The notes under the pieces were generated by a model. The model had not been told where the DNA came from. It saw only the letters and a program-made list of their open reading frames with translations, and made no database searches. A program made the position numbers and the translations under genes. Of a stretch of 64,000 bases of DNA, positions 1-8,823 are shown piece by piece. The stretch is from UBA4416 sp035439445. GTDB lineage: Bacteria; Bacteroidota; Bacteroidia; B-17B0; Aurantibacillaceae. The stretch lies in the NCBI GenBank assembly GCA_035439445.1, contig DAORKG010000003.1:62001-126000 (forward strand), written 5' to 3'. Numbering within the stretch: the stretch's first letter is position 1; every line of letters begins with the position of its first letter.

Positions 1-2107
1 AAGTCAGAATTCTAGCGATAAAATCCTTATAAAGATCTATCTTTAAATCTTGCGAGAAACTAACTTTATCAGTTAATTTATTTCTATTTAAAGAAATAGG
101 TAAGACTCCATCATTATCAAAAATAACTAATTTTGGTTTGCTCCTAATTAGGCCAAGGTCGAAATGTTTTTCTTGTTCATATGAGTTTTCTGGAATTACA
201 ATTCCATTGCAAATAAGTTCTTTTTCATACGAATGTTTTTTATACCTCCACAATATTTTTTCAAATCCATCCGAGTCAATAAAATTCCAATCTTTGGGTA
301 CATTTGTATAATATGGATCTAAACTCTTGTAAGGGATAAGTTCCTGTCCGAAAAATTTATATTTTATTTCAGGAATTGCTAAAGTGTACCACTCATGCCA
401 TCTAACGTCGTGATAGTATGACGGCCTCTTTAGTTCTTTCTCCAGTAATTCGATTATTTGTTCATTTGTTTTTATTCTAATTATAGTTCCTTCTTTAAGC
501 TTATCACTTTTAGTAATATTTATTTGATCACTATTCAATGATGCTTTAAAAACAAATCCAATCTGGCTATTCATTTTTCTAGTTTCAACATATATTTCAT
601 TACCTAATAAAAAGGCAGCTAACGCACCCACCCCAAAACGCCCGTTTCTCTGAATTTTTGATTTCCCGTTTTCATCAATAAATTGCTTTTTCCAATCTAA
701 ACTTGTTCTATAAGATGCGCCAGCTTTTAAAAAATAATTTTTGATTTCATCAATTGACATCCCTTTTCCGTTATCCATAATTTCAAAATAAGGTTCATTA
801 TTTTCCTGATAAACCTTAATTGCAATTACAGGCACATACTTTTTATTTGATTTTTCACACTCATTTCTCTCGTGGCAAGCGTCAACAGAATTTTGTAGCA
901 GCTCCCTCACGCCATACTTAGGATCCTTACCATAAAGTGGGCTTATTAATAATTTAATAATATCGTCATTAGCCTTAAATGAAAATTGCTCAGGTATATA
1001 ATTTTGTTTATTTTCAAAATCTTTACTCTCTAAGTTTGACGTTATTCTGCGGTATTTTATTTCTGGTTTCTCTTTAATATTCCCATATAATTCCCCCAAC
1101 ACCGCCCAAGATAAATCAAATTCATATTGAATACTTTTGATTAATCGTTTAAGCTTTAAATGCATGTAACTATCTTTCGGAGATATTGTAACAAATATCA
1201 TTTCTGGATCGTCTTGAAATTTGTCATCAATATTATTGACAATCTCATGCGCACTATGTTCTATATTCGAAATAGGTGACTCAAATGTTTTTGTTTTCAA
1301 TATTATTGATGAACTTCTATCCTTGTCAATTTGTAAATAGTCAGCTATTCTTAATAAAATCATTAGAAATACCCAATGTGTCCCATAAGCATTTCTTCGG
1401 GTTTCTTTTCCGTATGTTTCTACGAGATAGTCAAGACATTTTCTTAAATCCATGCCATGACTTCTAGCTACAAGGCCTATTAAATTTTTAATATTATATT
1501 CAAGGTCACCTCCAAAAGCCAATCTATTGGTGCCTGGCATTCCCTTTAAAGCAATTTCATGAGCTAAACGTGGATGATTCCTTCTTATAAATTCTCCGAT
1601 TAATTTTCTATCGTTACTAGTAAGATCCCCTCTCTTTTTATTAAAAGGGTCGTGAATGATAGTGTTTTCGTCACCAAAAATTGCATATAATTGTTTACCA
1701 TTAAACCTTTTAGCTTCTGCAAGATATTCTTGCCACAAATCAATCCATTTCAATTCATCAAGCTCTTTAACATTAATGTCGTCATTATCTCCATTTAATA
1801 AAGAAAGGAAACCGTCATAATTTAAATGCATGCCTATATCATGCAAAAGAACCGCTAAAATATAATATGCCACATCTTGAACTTGAAAAATAGATTCAAT
1901 CGTTTCTTTTTTTATAAGTCTCTCAGAACCTCTTAATACACTTTGAATATGACTAATCCCATGTTCAGTGTATTCTTCAAAAAAATAAAGTTTATTTTCT
2001 TTTAAAATCTCTCCGAAATCAGACAATGTAGAATACACTACTCCACTAAGTCGTTGGTCTTTTTTTAGTAAATTCTCAAATTGTTCTGGTAAAATTACAT
2101 TTGCCAT
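1..2107 (-). CDS. HD-domain / Hsp90-like (GHKL) ATPase protein, 3' end beyond window
   Basis: The frame is open on the minus strand from ATG at 2107 to the window edge, about 702 residues without a stop, so the C-terminus is missing. Residues 45-95 carry an HD-type metal-hydrolase signature (H49, then H89-D90 in LLHDIGMH). Residues 402-410 (ELLQNSVDA), 445-450 (DNGKGM) and 489-494 (GRFGVG) match the ATP-binding boxes of Hsp90/GHKL ATPases: the Glu and Asn of the N box, the Asp of box G1 and the glycine lid. HD domains joined to Hsp90-like ATPases are reported in prokaryotic conflict and defence proteins, so a stress- or phage-sensing role is inferred, not shown. It lies downstream of nrdA on the same strand, beyond a terminator. 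Domain calls are firm by motif; the biological role is uncertain. Confidence 0.8.
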   Translation of the reverse strand, partial: MANVILPEQFENLLKKDQRLSGVVYSTLSDFGEILKENKLYFFEEYTEHGISHIQSVLRGSERLIKKETIESIFQVQDVAYYILAVLLHDIGMHLNYDGFLSLLNGDNDDINVKELDELKWIDLWQEYLAEAKRFNGKQLYAIFGDENTIIHDPFNKKRGDLTSNDRKLIGEFIRRNHPRLAHEIALKGMPGTNRLAFGGDLEYNIKNLIGLVARSHGMDLRKCLDYLVETYGKETRRNAYGTHWVFLMILLRIADYLQIDKDRSSSIILKTKTFESPISNIEHSAHEIVNNIDDKFQDDPEMIFVTISPKDSYMHLKLKRLIKSIQYEFDLSWAVLGELYGNIKEKPEIKYRRITSNLESKDFENKQNYIPEQFSFKANDDIIKLLISPLYGKDPKYGVRELLQNSVDACHERNECEKSNKKYVPVIAIKVYQENNEPYFEIMDNGKGMSIDEIKNYFLKAGASYRTSLDWKKQFIDENGKSKIQRNGRFGVGALAAFLLGNEIYVETRKMNSQIGFVFKASLNSDQINITKSDKLKEGTIIRIKTNEQIIELLEKELKRPSYYHDVRWHEWYTLAIPEIKYKFFGQELIPYKSLDPYYTNVPKDWNFIDSDGFEKILWRYKKHSYEKELICNGIVIPENSYEQEKHFDLGLIRSKPKLVIFDNDGVLPISLNRNKLTDKVSFSQDLKIDLYKDFIARILT

Positions 2108-2132
2108 ATTTCTACTCAATCTTTTCATTTTC

Positions 2133-2166
2133 AAAAAAAAGCCTCTCTAATTTCTCAGAGAGGCCT
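2133..2166 (-). terminator. Rho-independent terminator of nrdA
   Basis: An 8-bp GC-containing stem (GCCTCTCT, 2141-2148, with AGAGAGGC, 2157-2164) and an 8-nt loop are followed on the minus strand by eight U. It sits 24 bp beyond the nrdA stop. A T run on the other side makes it potentially bidirectional. Confidence 0.85.
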
Positions 2167-2189
2167 TTTTTCAGGGTTAAACTTAATTT

Positions 2190-4601
2190 TTATGATCCAC
2201 AAGCTTCGCAAGCATCCGGATTATCTAATGAGCAAGATAACTGTGCTTGTTGCTCTTCGTAGCTTAATACGTGAGCTTGTCCGCGCTCTACTAATAATTG
2301 ATCTTCGTTTCCTAAAACCGGTACTGCTAAAGCTGCTTGGTCTACTGTAAACTTAATAGCGTCTGCTGCTGCTTTAGTACGTAAGTAGTACATACCAGTT
2401 TTTAATCCTTTTTTCCAAGCATAGAAATGTGCTGAAGATAATTTAGCAAAGTTTGCATCTTGGATAAACAAGTTTAATGATTGAGATTGACAGATGTACG
2501 CTCCACGGTCAGCCGCCATATCAATAATAGTACGTTGTTTAATTTCCCAAACTGTTTTGTAAATATCTTTAATGTTTTGAGGAATCTCAGGAATGTTTTG
2601 TACTGAACCGTTTGCTGCAATGATTTTGTTTTTCAATGCATCATTCCATAAACCTAATTTTACTAAGTCACGTAATAAGTGTTTGTTTACAACTGCAAAC
2701 TCACCTGATAACACACGACGAGAGTAAATGTTTGATGTATATGGTTCAAAACACTCGTTATTACCTAAAATTTGAGACGTAGAAGCAGTTGGCATTGGAG
2801 CTAATAACAATGAGTTACGCACACCATGTTTTTTCACTTCTTCTTTTAATACGTCCCATTCCCAACGTGGGCTTGGTGTTACACCCCACATATCAAATTG
2901 CATAATGCCTTTTGATAATGGAGAACCAGGATAAGATTCGTAGTGACCTTCTTTGATAGCTAAATCTTTTGAAGCTGTCATTGAAGCGTAATAAATTGTT
3001 TCAAAAATTTCTGCATTTAATTTTTTAGCCTCTTCACTTTCAAAAGGGAAACGCATTAAAATAAATGTATCCGCTAAACCTTGAACTCCTAAACCAATTG
3101 GGCGGTGACGCATGTTTGAATTGCGAGCCTCAGGAATTGGGTAGTAGTTACGGTCGATTACTTTATTTAAGTTTTTAGTGATGGTATAAGTTACATCAAA
3201 TAATTTTTGGTGATCAAACGTACCTTCTTTCTCATCCACAAAACGAGGTAATGCAATAGATGCTAAGTTACAAACTGCAACCTCATCAGGGCTAGTGTAC
3301 TCAACAATCTCCGTACATAAGTTAGAAGATTGAATTGTACCTAAGTGAGATTGATTTGATTTTAAGTTACAAGCATCTTTGTATAACATGTAAGGGTTTC
3401 CGGTTTCGATTTGAGAATCGATGATAGCAGCCCATAATTCACGAGCAGGCACTTGTCTGCGGTATTTTCCTTCTTCTTCGTATTTAGTATATAATGCTTC
3501 AAACTCTGCACCATGAGATGTATATAAACCAGGGCACTCGTTAGGACACATTAAACTCCACATGCCTTCAGCTTCAACACGTTTCATGAATAAATCCGGA
3601 ATCCATAACGCTGTAAATAAATCACGCGCACGCATTTCTTCTTTACCATGGTTTTTACGAATATCTAAAAACTCATAGATATCAGCATGCCAAGGCTCTA
3701 AGTAAACAGCTATAGAACCTTTACGTTTTCCACCACCTTGATCAACGTAACGAGCTGTTTCGTTGAATACTTTTAACATTGGTAAAATACCATTTGATGT
3801 ACCGTTAGTTCCTTTAATATAAGAACCTGTAGCACGTACTTTATGAATAGCTAAACCAATACCACCTGCAGATTGAGAAATACGAGCACATTGTTTTAAT
3901 GTATCGTAAATTCCATCAATACTATCTTCTTTAGCTTGTAATAAGAAACAAGAACTCATTTGTGGTTTTGGTGTACCTGCATTAAACAACGTAGGAGTTG
4001 CATGCGTAAACCAACGCTCACTCATTAAGTTATAAGTTTCGATAGCAGCATTGATATCGTCTTTGTGTATACCAATAGATACACGCATTAACATATGTTG
4101 AGGGCGCTCAGTAACTTTACCATGAGTTCTTAATAAATAAGAACGCTCTAAAGTTTTAAAACCAAAATAATCGTAACCAAAATCTCTATCATAAATAATA
4201 GAAGAATCTAACAACTGTGCATTTTTCATCACAATTTCATAAACGTCATCGGCAATTAACGACGCTTTTTGATTTGTTTTTGGATCTACGTAATTATATA
4301 ATATCTCAATTGTTTTTGAGAAAGATTTAATAGTGTTTTTGTGTAAGTTACTTACAGCAATACGAGATGCTAATAAAGCATAATCAGGATGTTTAGTAGT
4401 TAACGATGCAGCTGTTTCTGCAGCTAAGTTATCTAAATCAACTGTGTGAACGCCATCATACACACCATCAATAACTTTTTTTGCTACTTGAATTGGATCT
4501 ACGTGATTTGCATCTAAGCCGTAGCTAAGCTTTTGAACGCGTGCTGTGATTTTGTCAAACTTCACAGACTCTCTAGTGCCATCTCTTTTAATTACAAACA
4601 T
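2190..4601 (-). CDS. nrdA: Ribonucleoside-diphosphate reductase, alpha subunit (class I)
   Basis: The 803-residue catalytic subunit reduces NDPs to dNDPs. An N-terminal ATP-cone (about residues 1-95, beginning FVIKRDGTRESVKFDKI) indicates allosteric activity control. The first redox cysteine lies in SSCFLLQ near residue 217. The radical-site motif NLCTEI lies near 427 and corresponds to the Asn-Cys-Glu triad of class Ia enzymes. The C-terminus ends in CEACGS, the mobile CxxC that is re-reduced by thioredoxin or glutaredoxin. Length and motifs are typical of full-length NrdA. nrdB lies 284 bp upstream on the same strand, giving the order nrdB-nrdA. Translation starts at ATG 4601, immediately before the conserved FVIKRDG. 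Confidence 0.97.
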   Translation of the reverse strand: MFVIKRDGTRESVKFDKITARVQKLSYGLDANHVDPIQVAKKVIDGVYDGVHTVDLDNLAAETAASLTTKHPDYALLASRIAVSNLHKNTIKSFSKTIEILYNYVDPKTNQKASLIADDVYEIVMKNAQLLDSSIIYDRDFGYDYFGFKTLERSYLLRTHGKVTERPQHMLMRVSIGIHKDDINAAIETYNLMSERWFTHATPTLFNAGTPKPQMSSCFLLQAKEDSIDGIYDTLKQCARISQSAGGIGLAIHKVRATGSYIKGTNGTSNGILPMLKVFNETARYVDQGGGKRKGSIAVYLEPWHADIYEFLDIRKNHGKEEMRARDLFTALWIPDLFMKRVEAEGMWSLMCPNECPGLYTSHGAEFEALYTKYEEEGKYRRQVPARELWAAIIDSQIETGNPYMLYKDACNLKSNQSHLGTIQSSNLCTEIVEYTSPDEVAVCNLASIALPRFVDEKEGTFDHQKLFDVTYTITKNLNKVIDRNYYPIPEARNSNMRHRPIGLGVQGLADTFILMRFPFESEEAKKLNAEIFETIYYASMTASKDLAIKEGHYESYPGSPLSKGIMQFDMWGVTPSPRWEWDVLKEEVKKHGVRNSLLLAPMPTASTSQILGNNECFEPYTSNIYSRRVLSGEFAVVNKHLLRDLVKLGLWNDALKNKIIAANGSVQNIPEIPQNIKDIYKTVWEIKQRTIIDMAADRGAYICQSQSLNLFIQDANFAKLSSAHFYAWKKGLKTGMYYLRTKAAADAIKFTVDQAALAVPVLGNEDQLLVERGQAHVLSYEEQQAQLSCSLDNPDACEACGS

Positions 4602-4813
4602 TGCCTTTGGTTTTTAATTGGTTTTACTTTAGTTTTTGAGTATTGTTTTCGTTACAACAAGTTATAACTATAATCGTCTTTTTTTACTTCCGTCACGAGT
4701 TGATATTAACAAAATGACGGTTAATTATTTCTTTCCTTTATTTACTAAGCCGCAAGCGATTCAGTAAAAATTTAACATTTAATGAACGTGTTTTTGGAGG
4801 CTAGTATTCCCAT

Positions 4814-4831
4814 ACAAGGTTTAAACCTTGT
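4814..4831. repeat. 18-bp perfect palindrome in the nrdB-nrdA gap
   Basis: ACAAGGTTTAAACCTTGT is a perfect 9+9 palindrome without a loop, 55 bp beyond the nrdB stop. No U run follows it on either strand, so it is not an intrinsic terminator. A protein-binding site or a small cruciform is possible. The rest of the 284-bp gap shows only a 6-bp inverted repeat (CCGTCA 4690-4695, TGACGG 4715-4720). Confidence 0.5.
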
Positions 4832-4885
4832 TCAATGATTTTCAATGAGATACGAATTGGGAATTTTAACCGATGAGTTTTTTAA

Positions 4886-5857
4886 CTAAAAATCCTCATC
4901 TAAGTTAAACACGTTATTTTCTTCTTTGTTACCCATAACACCTGCTTTTTGGTATTCGGCAACACGTTTTTCGAAGAAATTTGTTTTACCCTGTAACGAA
5001 ATCATCTCCATAAAATCAAACGGATTTGAAGCGTTATAGAATTTATCGCAGCCTAAAGCTAACAATAATCTGTCAGCGCAAAACTCGATGTATTGACACA
5101 TTAAGTCTGCATTCATTCCAATTAAACGAACCGGAATTGCATCAGACACGAATTCTTTTTCAATCATTACAGCATCTGTAATAATTTTAGTTACTTGCTC
5201 TTTTGGTAATTTATTTTTAACGTGGTTAGTATATAATAAACATGCAAAATCACAGTGTAAACCTTCATCACGAGAAATTAACTCGTTACTGAAACTTAAT
5301 CCCGGCATTAAGCCACGTTTCTTTAACCAGAAAATTGAACAGAAAGAACCAGAGAAGAAAATTCCTTCAACTGCTGCAAAGGCAATTAAGCGTTCAGCAA
5401 AACTTCCGTTGCTAATCCAACGTAAAGCCCACTCTGCTTTTTTACCTACGCATGGCACTGTATCAACCGCGTGAAATAATTTGTCTTTTTCAACCGGATC
5501 TTTAATATAAGTATCAATTAATAAAGAGTAAGTTTCTGAGTGGATGTTTTCCATCATAATTTGGAAACCATAAAAACAACGAGCCTCAGGATATTGAACT
5601 TCATTTAAGAAGTTAATTGCTAAGTTCTCATTTACAATTCCATCACTAGCTGCAAAAAATGCTAACACATGCTTAATAAAGTGACGTTCGTTGTCATTTA
5701 ACTTATTTGTCCAATCACTAATGTCATTGGATAAGTCAATTTCTTCAGCCGTCCAAAAGCTTGCTTCAGATTTTTTATAAAACTCCCAAATATCGTTGTA
5801 TTTGATTGGGAACAAAACAAAGCGGTCTTTGTTTTCTGCTAGTATCGGTTCATTCAT
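4886..5857 (-). CDS. nrdB: Ribonucleoside-diphosphate reductase, beta subunit (class I R2)
   Basis: The 323-residue R2 subunit houses the dimetal site and the tyrosyl radical that starts NrdA catalysis. Ferritin-like helices carry the expected ligands: Asp41 in AEEIDL, Glu103 and His106 in MMENIH, and the radical Tyr110 in HSETYSLL. Further Glu ligands follow in the AAVEGIFF and SRDEGLHCDF segments. The sequence around Tyr110 resembles eukaryotic R2 more than E. coli R2, which is usual in this phylum. The C-terminal tail NNVFNLDEDF is the typical NrdA-docking peptide. It is expected to be made with the nrdA product from the same strand. Start ATG 5857. Confidence 0.97.
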   Translation of the reverse strand: MNEPILAENKDRFVLFPIKYNDIWEFYKKSEASFWTAEEIDLSNDISDWTNKLNDNERHFIKHVLAFFAASDGIVNENLAINFLNEVQYPEARCFYGFQIMMENIHSETYSLLIDTYIKDPVEKDKLFHAVDTVPCVGKKAEWALRWISNGSFAERLIAFAAVEGIFFSGSFCSIFWLKKRGLMPGLSFSNELISRDEGLHCDFACLLYTNHVKNKLPKEQVTKIITDAVMIEKEFVSDAIPVRLIGMNADLMCQYIEFCADRLLLALGCDKFYNASNPFDFMEMISLQGKTNFFEKRVAEYQKAGVMGNKEENNVFNLDEDF

Positions 5858-6026
5858 AGTCTTGTCTTTATATATATAACTCCTAAAAATTTAAGAGTGT
5901 AATTGTTATCAATTTCTGTCTTACAAATCTGATTAAAAATGATTGGATTTTTAGAAAATGAAATTAACATTACGCTTGTTTTTTTAACATTGAGAAATTA
6001 ACACACCTCGTTAATAAACTAGCGAT

Positions 6027-6045
6027 TTGCTTATATATCAAGCAA
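6027..6045. promoter_or_regulatory. Imperfect palindrome upstream of nrdB, candidate operator
   Basis: TTGCTT (6027-6032) and AAGCAA (6040-6045) flank ATATATC. The element is 170 bp upstream of the nrdB start. Its AT-alternating centre recalls NrdR boxes, but the flanks do not match that consensus well and no tandem second box is visible. Confidence 0.25.
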
Positions 6046-6363
6046 TTAAAAGATTTATAAAAAAAAGTGAAAAAAAATTGTTCGTTGTATTTATTTTTTT
6101 GTTAAGGGATGTAAGATTTTTGCAAATAAATCGTTTAAATCACCAATAAACATGGGACTTTAACAAGAAATTTAGTGCGCAAAAAATTAAAAAAGTCCTA
6201 ATTCAAAAAAATAATGACTAAAAATTCATCTGTAAAAACATATCATTAATCAATTAAAAATGTATTCTTAAAGTTTATACCACGAAATGGTCATAAATTG
6301 AAATAGTAATGTTCAGTAAATGAAAGTATTTTAACATAAATAGTGCAGGTATTAAAAAAATGT

Positions 6364-6371
6364 TATTTTTG
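6364..6371 (+). promoter_or_regulatory. Promoter -7 box (TAnnTTTG) of the DUF5606 gene
   Basis: TATTTTTG matches the Bacteroidota -7 element exactly and lies 24 bp before the ATG at 6396. No clear -33 TTTG was seen at the expected spacing. Confidence 0.5.
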
Positions 6372-6395
6372 TTACCTAATTTTTAAACAGAACAA

Positions 6396-6941
6396 ATGAT
6401 TGATTTAACAGGAATTATTGCTATTAGCGGACAACCGGGATTATATAAAGTGGTTGCTCAATCTAAAAACGGAATTATTGTAGAAGCATTAGCTGACAAA
6501 AAACGTACTTCTATCAGCTCTACAGCTAAAGTAAGCTCATTAGAGGACATTAGCATGTTTACTACAGGAGAAGATAAGCCGGTAGCAGAAATAATGAAAT
6601 CTATTTTTGACAAAGAAAAAGGTGGTGCTTGCGTAGATTCAAAAGCTGACGATAAAGCTATTGTTTCTTATTTCGCAGCTGTATTACCTGATTATGATAA
6701 AGAGCGTGTTTACACAAGTAATATGCGTAAGTTATTTAACTGGTACAACGCGTTACAAGTTTCTGGTAACTTAAAAGTAAAAGAAGCAGAAGCAGCTGAA
6801 GAATCAACTGAAAAGAAAATTGTAAAAGCAGCAACTGAGAAAAAAGCGGCAGTTAAAAAAACTACAGCAAAAGAACCTAAAGCAAAAACTAGCACAGGTG
6901 TTAAAAAAACAGCAGGTGTTAGAAAAACAGGATCTGCATAA
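6396..6941 (+). CDS. DUF5606 family protein
   Basis: A 181-residue protein of a small, conserved Bacteroidota family of unknown function. The first 70 residues (starting MIDLTGIIAISGQPGLYKVV) form the conserved N-terminal DUF5606 part, predicted to be a small beta-rich domain. Residues 75-125 are helical. The last 50 residues are a low-complexity Lys/Ala/Thr tail, highly basic, as in proteins that touch nucleic acids. There is no signal peptide or membrane segment, so it should be cytoplasmic. It is monocistronic, with its own promoter box and a strong terminator 19 bp beyond the stop codon. The family call rests on the N-terminal sequence; the function is unknown. Confidence 0.8.
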   Translation: MIDLTGIIAISGQPGLYKVVAQSKNGIIVEALADKKRTSISSTAKVSSLEDISMFTTGEDKPVAEIMKSIFDKEKGGACVDSKADDKAIVSYFAAVLPDYDKERVYTSNMRKLFNWYNALQVSGNLKVKEAEAAEESTEKKIVKAATEKKAAVKKTTAKEPKAKTSTGVKKTAGVRKTGSA

Positions 6942-6960
6942 TTAAAAGCTAAGTATATAG

Positions 6961-6992
6961 AAAAGCTTGTTGAGAAATCAGCAAGCTTTTTT
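6961..6992 (+). terminator. Intrinsic terminator after the DUF5606 gene
   Basis: A 13-bp stem with one G-T wobble (6961-6973 with 6978-6990) is closed by a GAAA tetraloop and followed by a T run. Confidence 0.9.
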
Positions 6993-7040
6993 GTTTATAC
7001 AGAAAACCGTAAATTCAACTATTATTAAAAGAACATTTAT

Positions 7041-8732
7041 ATGAAACGCCAATACCTTTCACCTGATTTTAAAATTACTACCTGGGATAACTTAAAACCA
7101 TTATTTGAAGAATTAAAAAACAGAACCATCAACTCTGTTGCGGATTTAAAACAATGGATGAAAGACCATAGTGAATTAGAAGCTGTGTTAAATGAAGATG
7201 GTGCTTGGCGTTATATTAAAATGACTTGCAATACGCAAGACGAACAACTACAGGAATCATTTAACTATTTCGTAACAGAGATTGAACCACATATCTCTCC
7301 ATACAATAATGATTTAAATAAAAAATTAATTGATTGTCCATTTGTGGAGCAATTAGAAAAAGACACCTATTTTGTTTATGTGCGTGGCATTAAAAAAAGT
7401 ATTGAATTATACCGTGAAGAAAATATTGCTTTAAATACCGAGTTACGTCAAAAAGAACAAGAATACGGCAACATCTCTGCCGCACAAACCATTAACCATA
7501 ATGGTGAAGAAATTACTTTACAAAAAGCCGCAACTTATTTTAAAAGCAACGACAGAGCCTTACGCGAAAGCATTTACCATCAAATACAAGAACGCAGAGG
7601 GAAAGACGAAGCCGCTTTAAATAAATTATATGATGAGTTGATAGCCTTGCGTCATCAAGTTGCGTTAAACACAGGCTTTAAAAATTACAGAGATTACAAA
7701 CACGAAGAGTTAGGGCGTTTTGATTATAGCGTGCAAGATTGTTATAATTTTCAGGATGCCATACAGCAACATATTGTTCCATTAGTAAAACAAAACGAAC
7801 AGGCTCGCAAAGATGCTTTAAAACTGGAAGTTTATAGACCATGGGATAAGGATGTAGATGCAGAAGGCAAAGCACCGTTAAAACCATTTACTACAGGAGC
7901 TGATTTAGCAGAAAAAACCATTGCTTGTTTTCAAACCATTGACCCATACTTTGCGGATTGCATTAAAACCATGCGAGAAATGAAACGCCTGGATTTAGAG
8001 TCACGCATTGGTAAAGCGCCCGGAGGATACAATTATCCATTAATGGAAACAGATGTACCATTTATTTTTATGAATGCAGTTGGCTTACATCGCGATATGG
8101 TAACTATGGTTCATGAAGGAGGACATGCTGTTCATGCTTTTTTAGCTGCTGATTTAGAATTAACCGAATTTAAAAGTACACCAAGCGAAGTGGCTGAATT
8201 AGCCAGTATGAGCATGGAGTTAATCAGTATGGAACATTGGGAGCCTTTCTTCCCTAACCCAGATGATTTTAAACGCGCTAAAAAAGAACAATTAAATGAT
8301 GTATTAAAGGGATTGCCTTGGATTGCATCGATTGATAAATTCCAGCATTGGATTTACACTAATCCAAAACATACCTTACAAGAACGTTACGATTGCTGGA
8401 TGCAAATCAGTAAAGACTTTGGAACAGGTGTTGTAGATTACACAGAATTAGAAAACAACTTGCAACGTTCATGGCAAGCACAATTACATCTATATGAAGT
8501 ACCTTTTTATTACATTGAATACGGCATGGCGCAATTAGGTGCTATTGCCATGTGGCGCAGTTACAAACAAAATCCAAAACAGGCACTTGAGAATTACAAA
8601 AAAGCATTGTCATTAGGCTATTTAAAAACCATTCCTGAATTGTATGCTGTTGCAGGAATTAAATTTGATTTTTCTCCGGCTTATGTAAACGAGTTAGCAG
8701 ATTTTGTAAAAAGTGAATATGAGAAGTTGTAG
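7041..8732 (+). CDS. M3 family oligoendopeptidase
   Basis: A 563-residue zinc metallopeptidase of the M3 (oligoendopeptidase F / thimet) type. The zinc motif HEGGH at residues 358-362 is followed by the glutamate-bearing helix ELASMSMELIS about 25 residues later, which supplies the third ligand. No signal peptide is visible, so it probably trims short peptides in the cytoplasm. The length fits compact oligoendopeptidase F proteins. The gene stands alone between the DUF5606 terminator and a REP-like hairpin. The start ATG 7041 directly precedes the conserved N-terminal helix. Exact substrate unknown. Confidence 0.92.
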   Translation: MKRQYLSPDFKITTWDNLKPLFEELKNRTINSVADLKQWMKDHSELEAVLNEDGAWRYIKMTCNTQDEQLQESFNYFVTEIEPHISPYNNDLNKKLIDCPFVEQLEKDTYFVYVRGIKKSIELYREENIALNTELRQKEQEYGNISAAQTINHNGEEITLQKAATYFKSNDRALRESIYHQIQERRGKDEAALNKLYDELIALRHQVALNTGFKNYRDYKHEELGRFDYSVQDCYNFQDAIQQHIVPLVKQNEQARKDALKLEVYRPWDKDVDAEGKAPLKPFTTGADLAEKTIACFQTIDPYFADCIKTMREMKRLDLESRIGKAPGGYNYPLMETDVPFIFMNAVGLHRDMVTMVHEGGHAVHAFLAADLELTEFKSTPSEVAELASMSMELISMEHWEPFFPNPDDFKRAKKEQLNDVLKGLPWIASIDKFQHWIYTNPKHTLQERYDCWMQISKDFGTGVVDYTELENNLQRSWQAQLHLYEVPFYYIEYGMAQLGAIAMWRSYKQNPKQALENYKKALSLGYLKTIPELYAVAGIKFDFSPAYVNELADFVKSEYEKL

Positions 8733-8734
8733 TA

Positions 8735-8820
8735 TCGTCATTACGAGCGAAGCGAAGTAATCTCATAGACTGAACAAGCTATATATGAGATTGCTTCGTC
8801 GTACCTCCTCGCAATGACGA
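8735..8820. repeat. REP-like imperfect inverted repeat
   Basis: Two arms of about 33-37 bp (8735-8767 and 8784-8820) pair imperfectly around a 16-bp spacer. Each arm begins with TCGTCATT, when read from its own end, and ends with AATCTCATA. The element fills the convergent gap between the M3 peptidase gene and the AsmA-like gene. It resembles dispersed palindromic elements known from many bacterial genomes and could also act as a bidirectional 3'-end hairpin. Confidence 0.75.
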
Positions 8821-8823
8821 GCA

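Larger units (their letters stand above)
5858..6395. other. 538-bp divergent intergenic region, nrdB / DUF5606 gene
   Basis: No open frame of note. It contains the promoter region of both divergent genes: a TATTTTTG box for the plus-strand gene near its right end, and an imperfect palindrome at 6027-6045. The remainder is very AT-rich and I see no riboswitch or small RNA in it. Confidence 0.6.

Noticed and set aside
1276..1467. 63-codon plus-strand ORF
   Set aside because: It is antisense to the open HD-Hsp90 frame, has no promoter, and its composition is that of a reading-frame shadow.
4690..4720. Terminator between nrdB and nrdA
   Set aside because: The 6-bp CCGTCA/TGACGG stem is weak and not followed by a T run.
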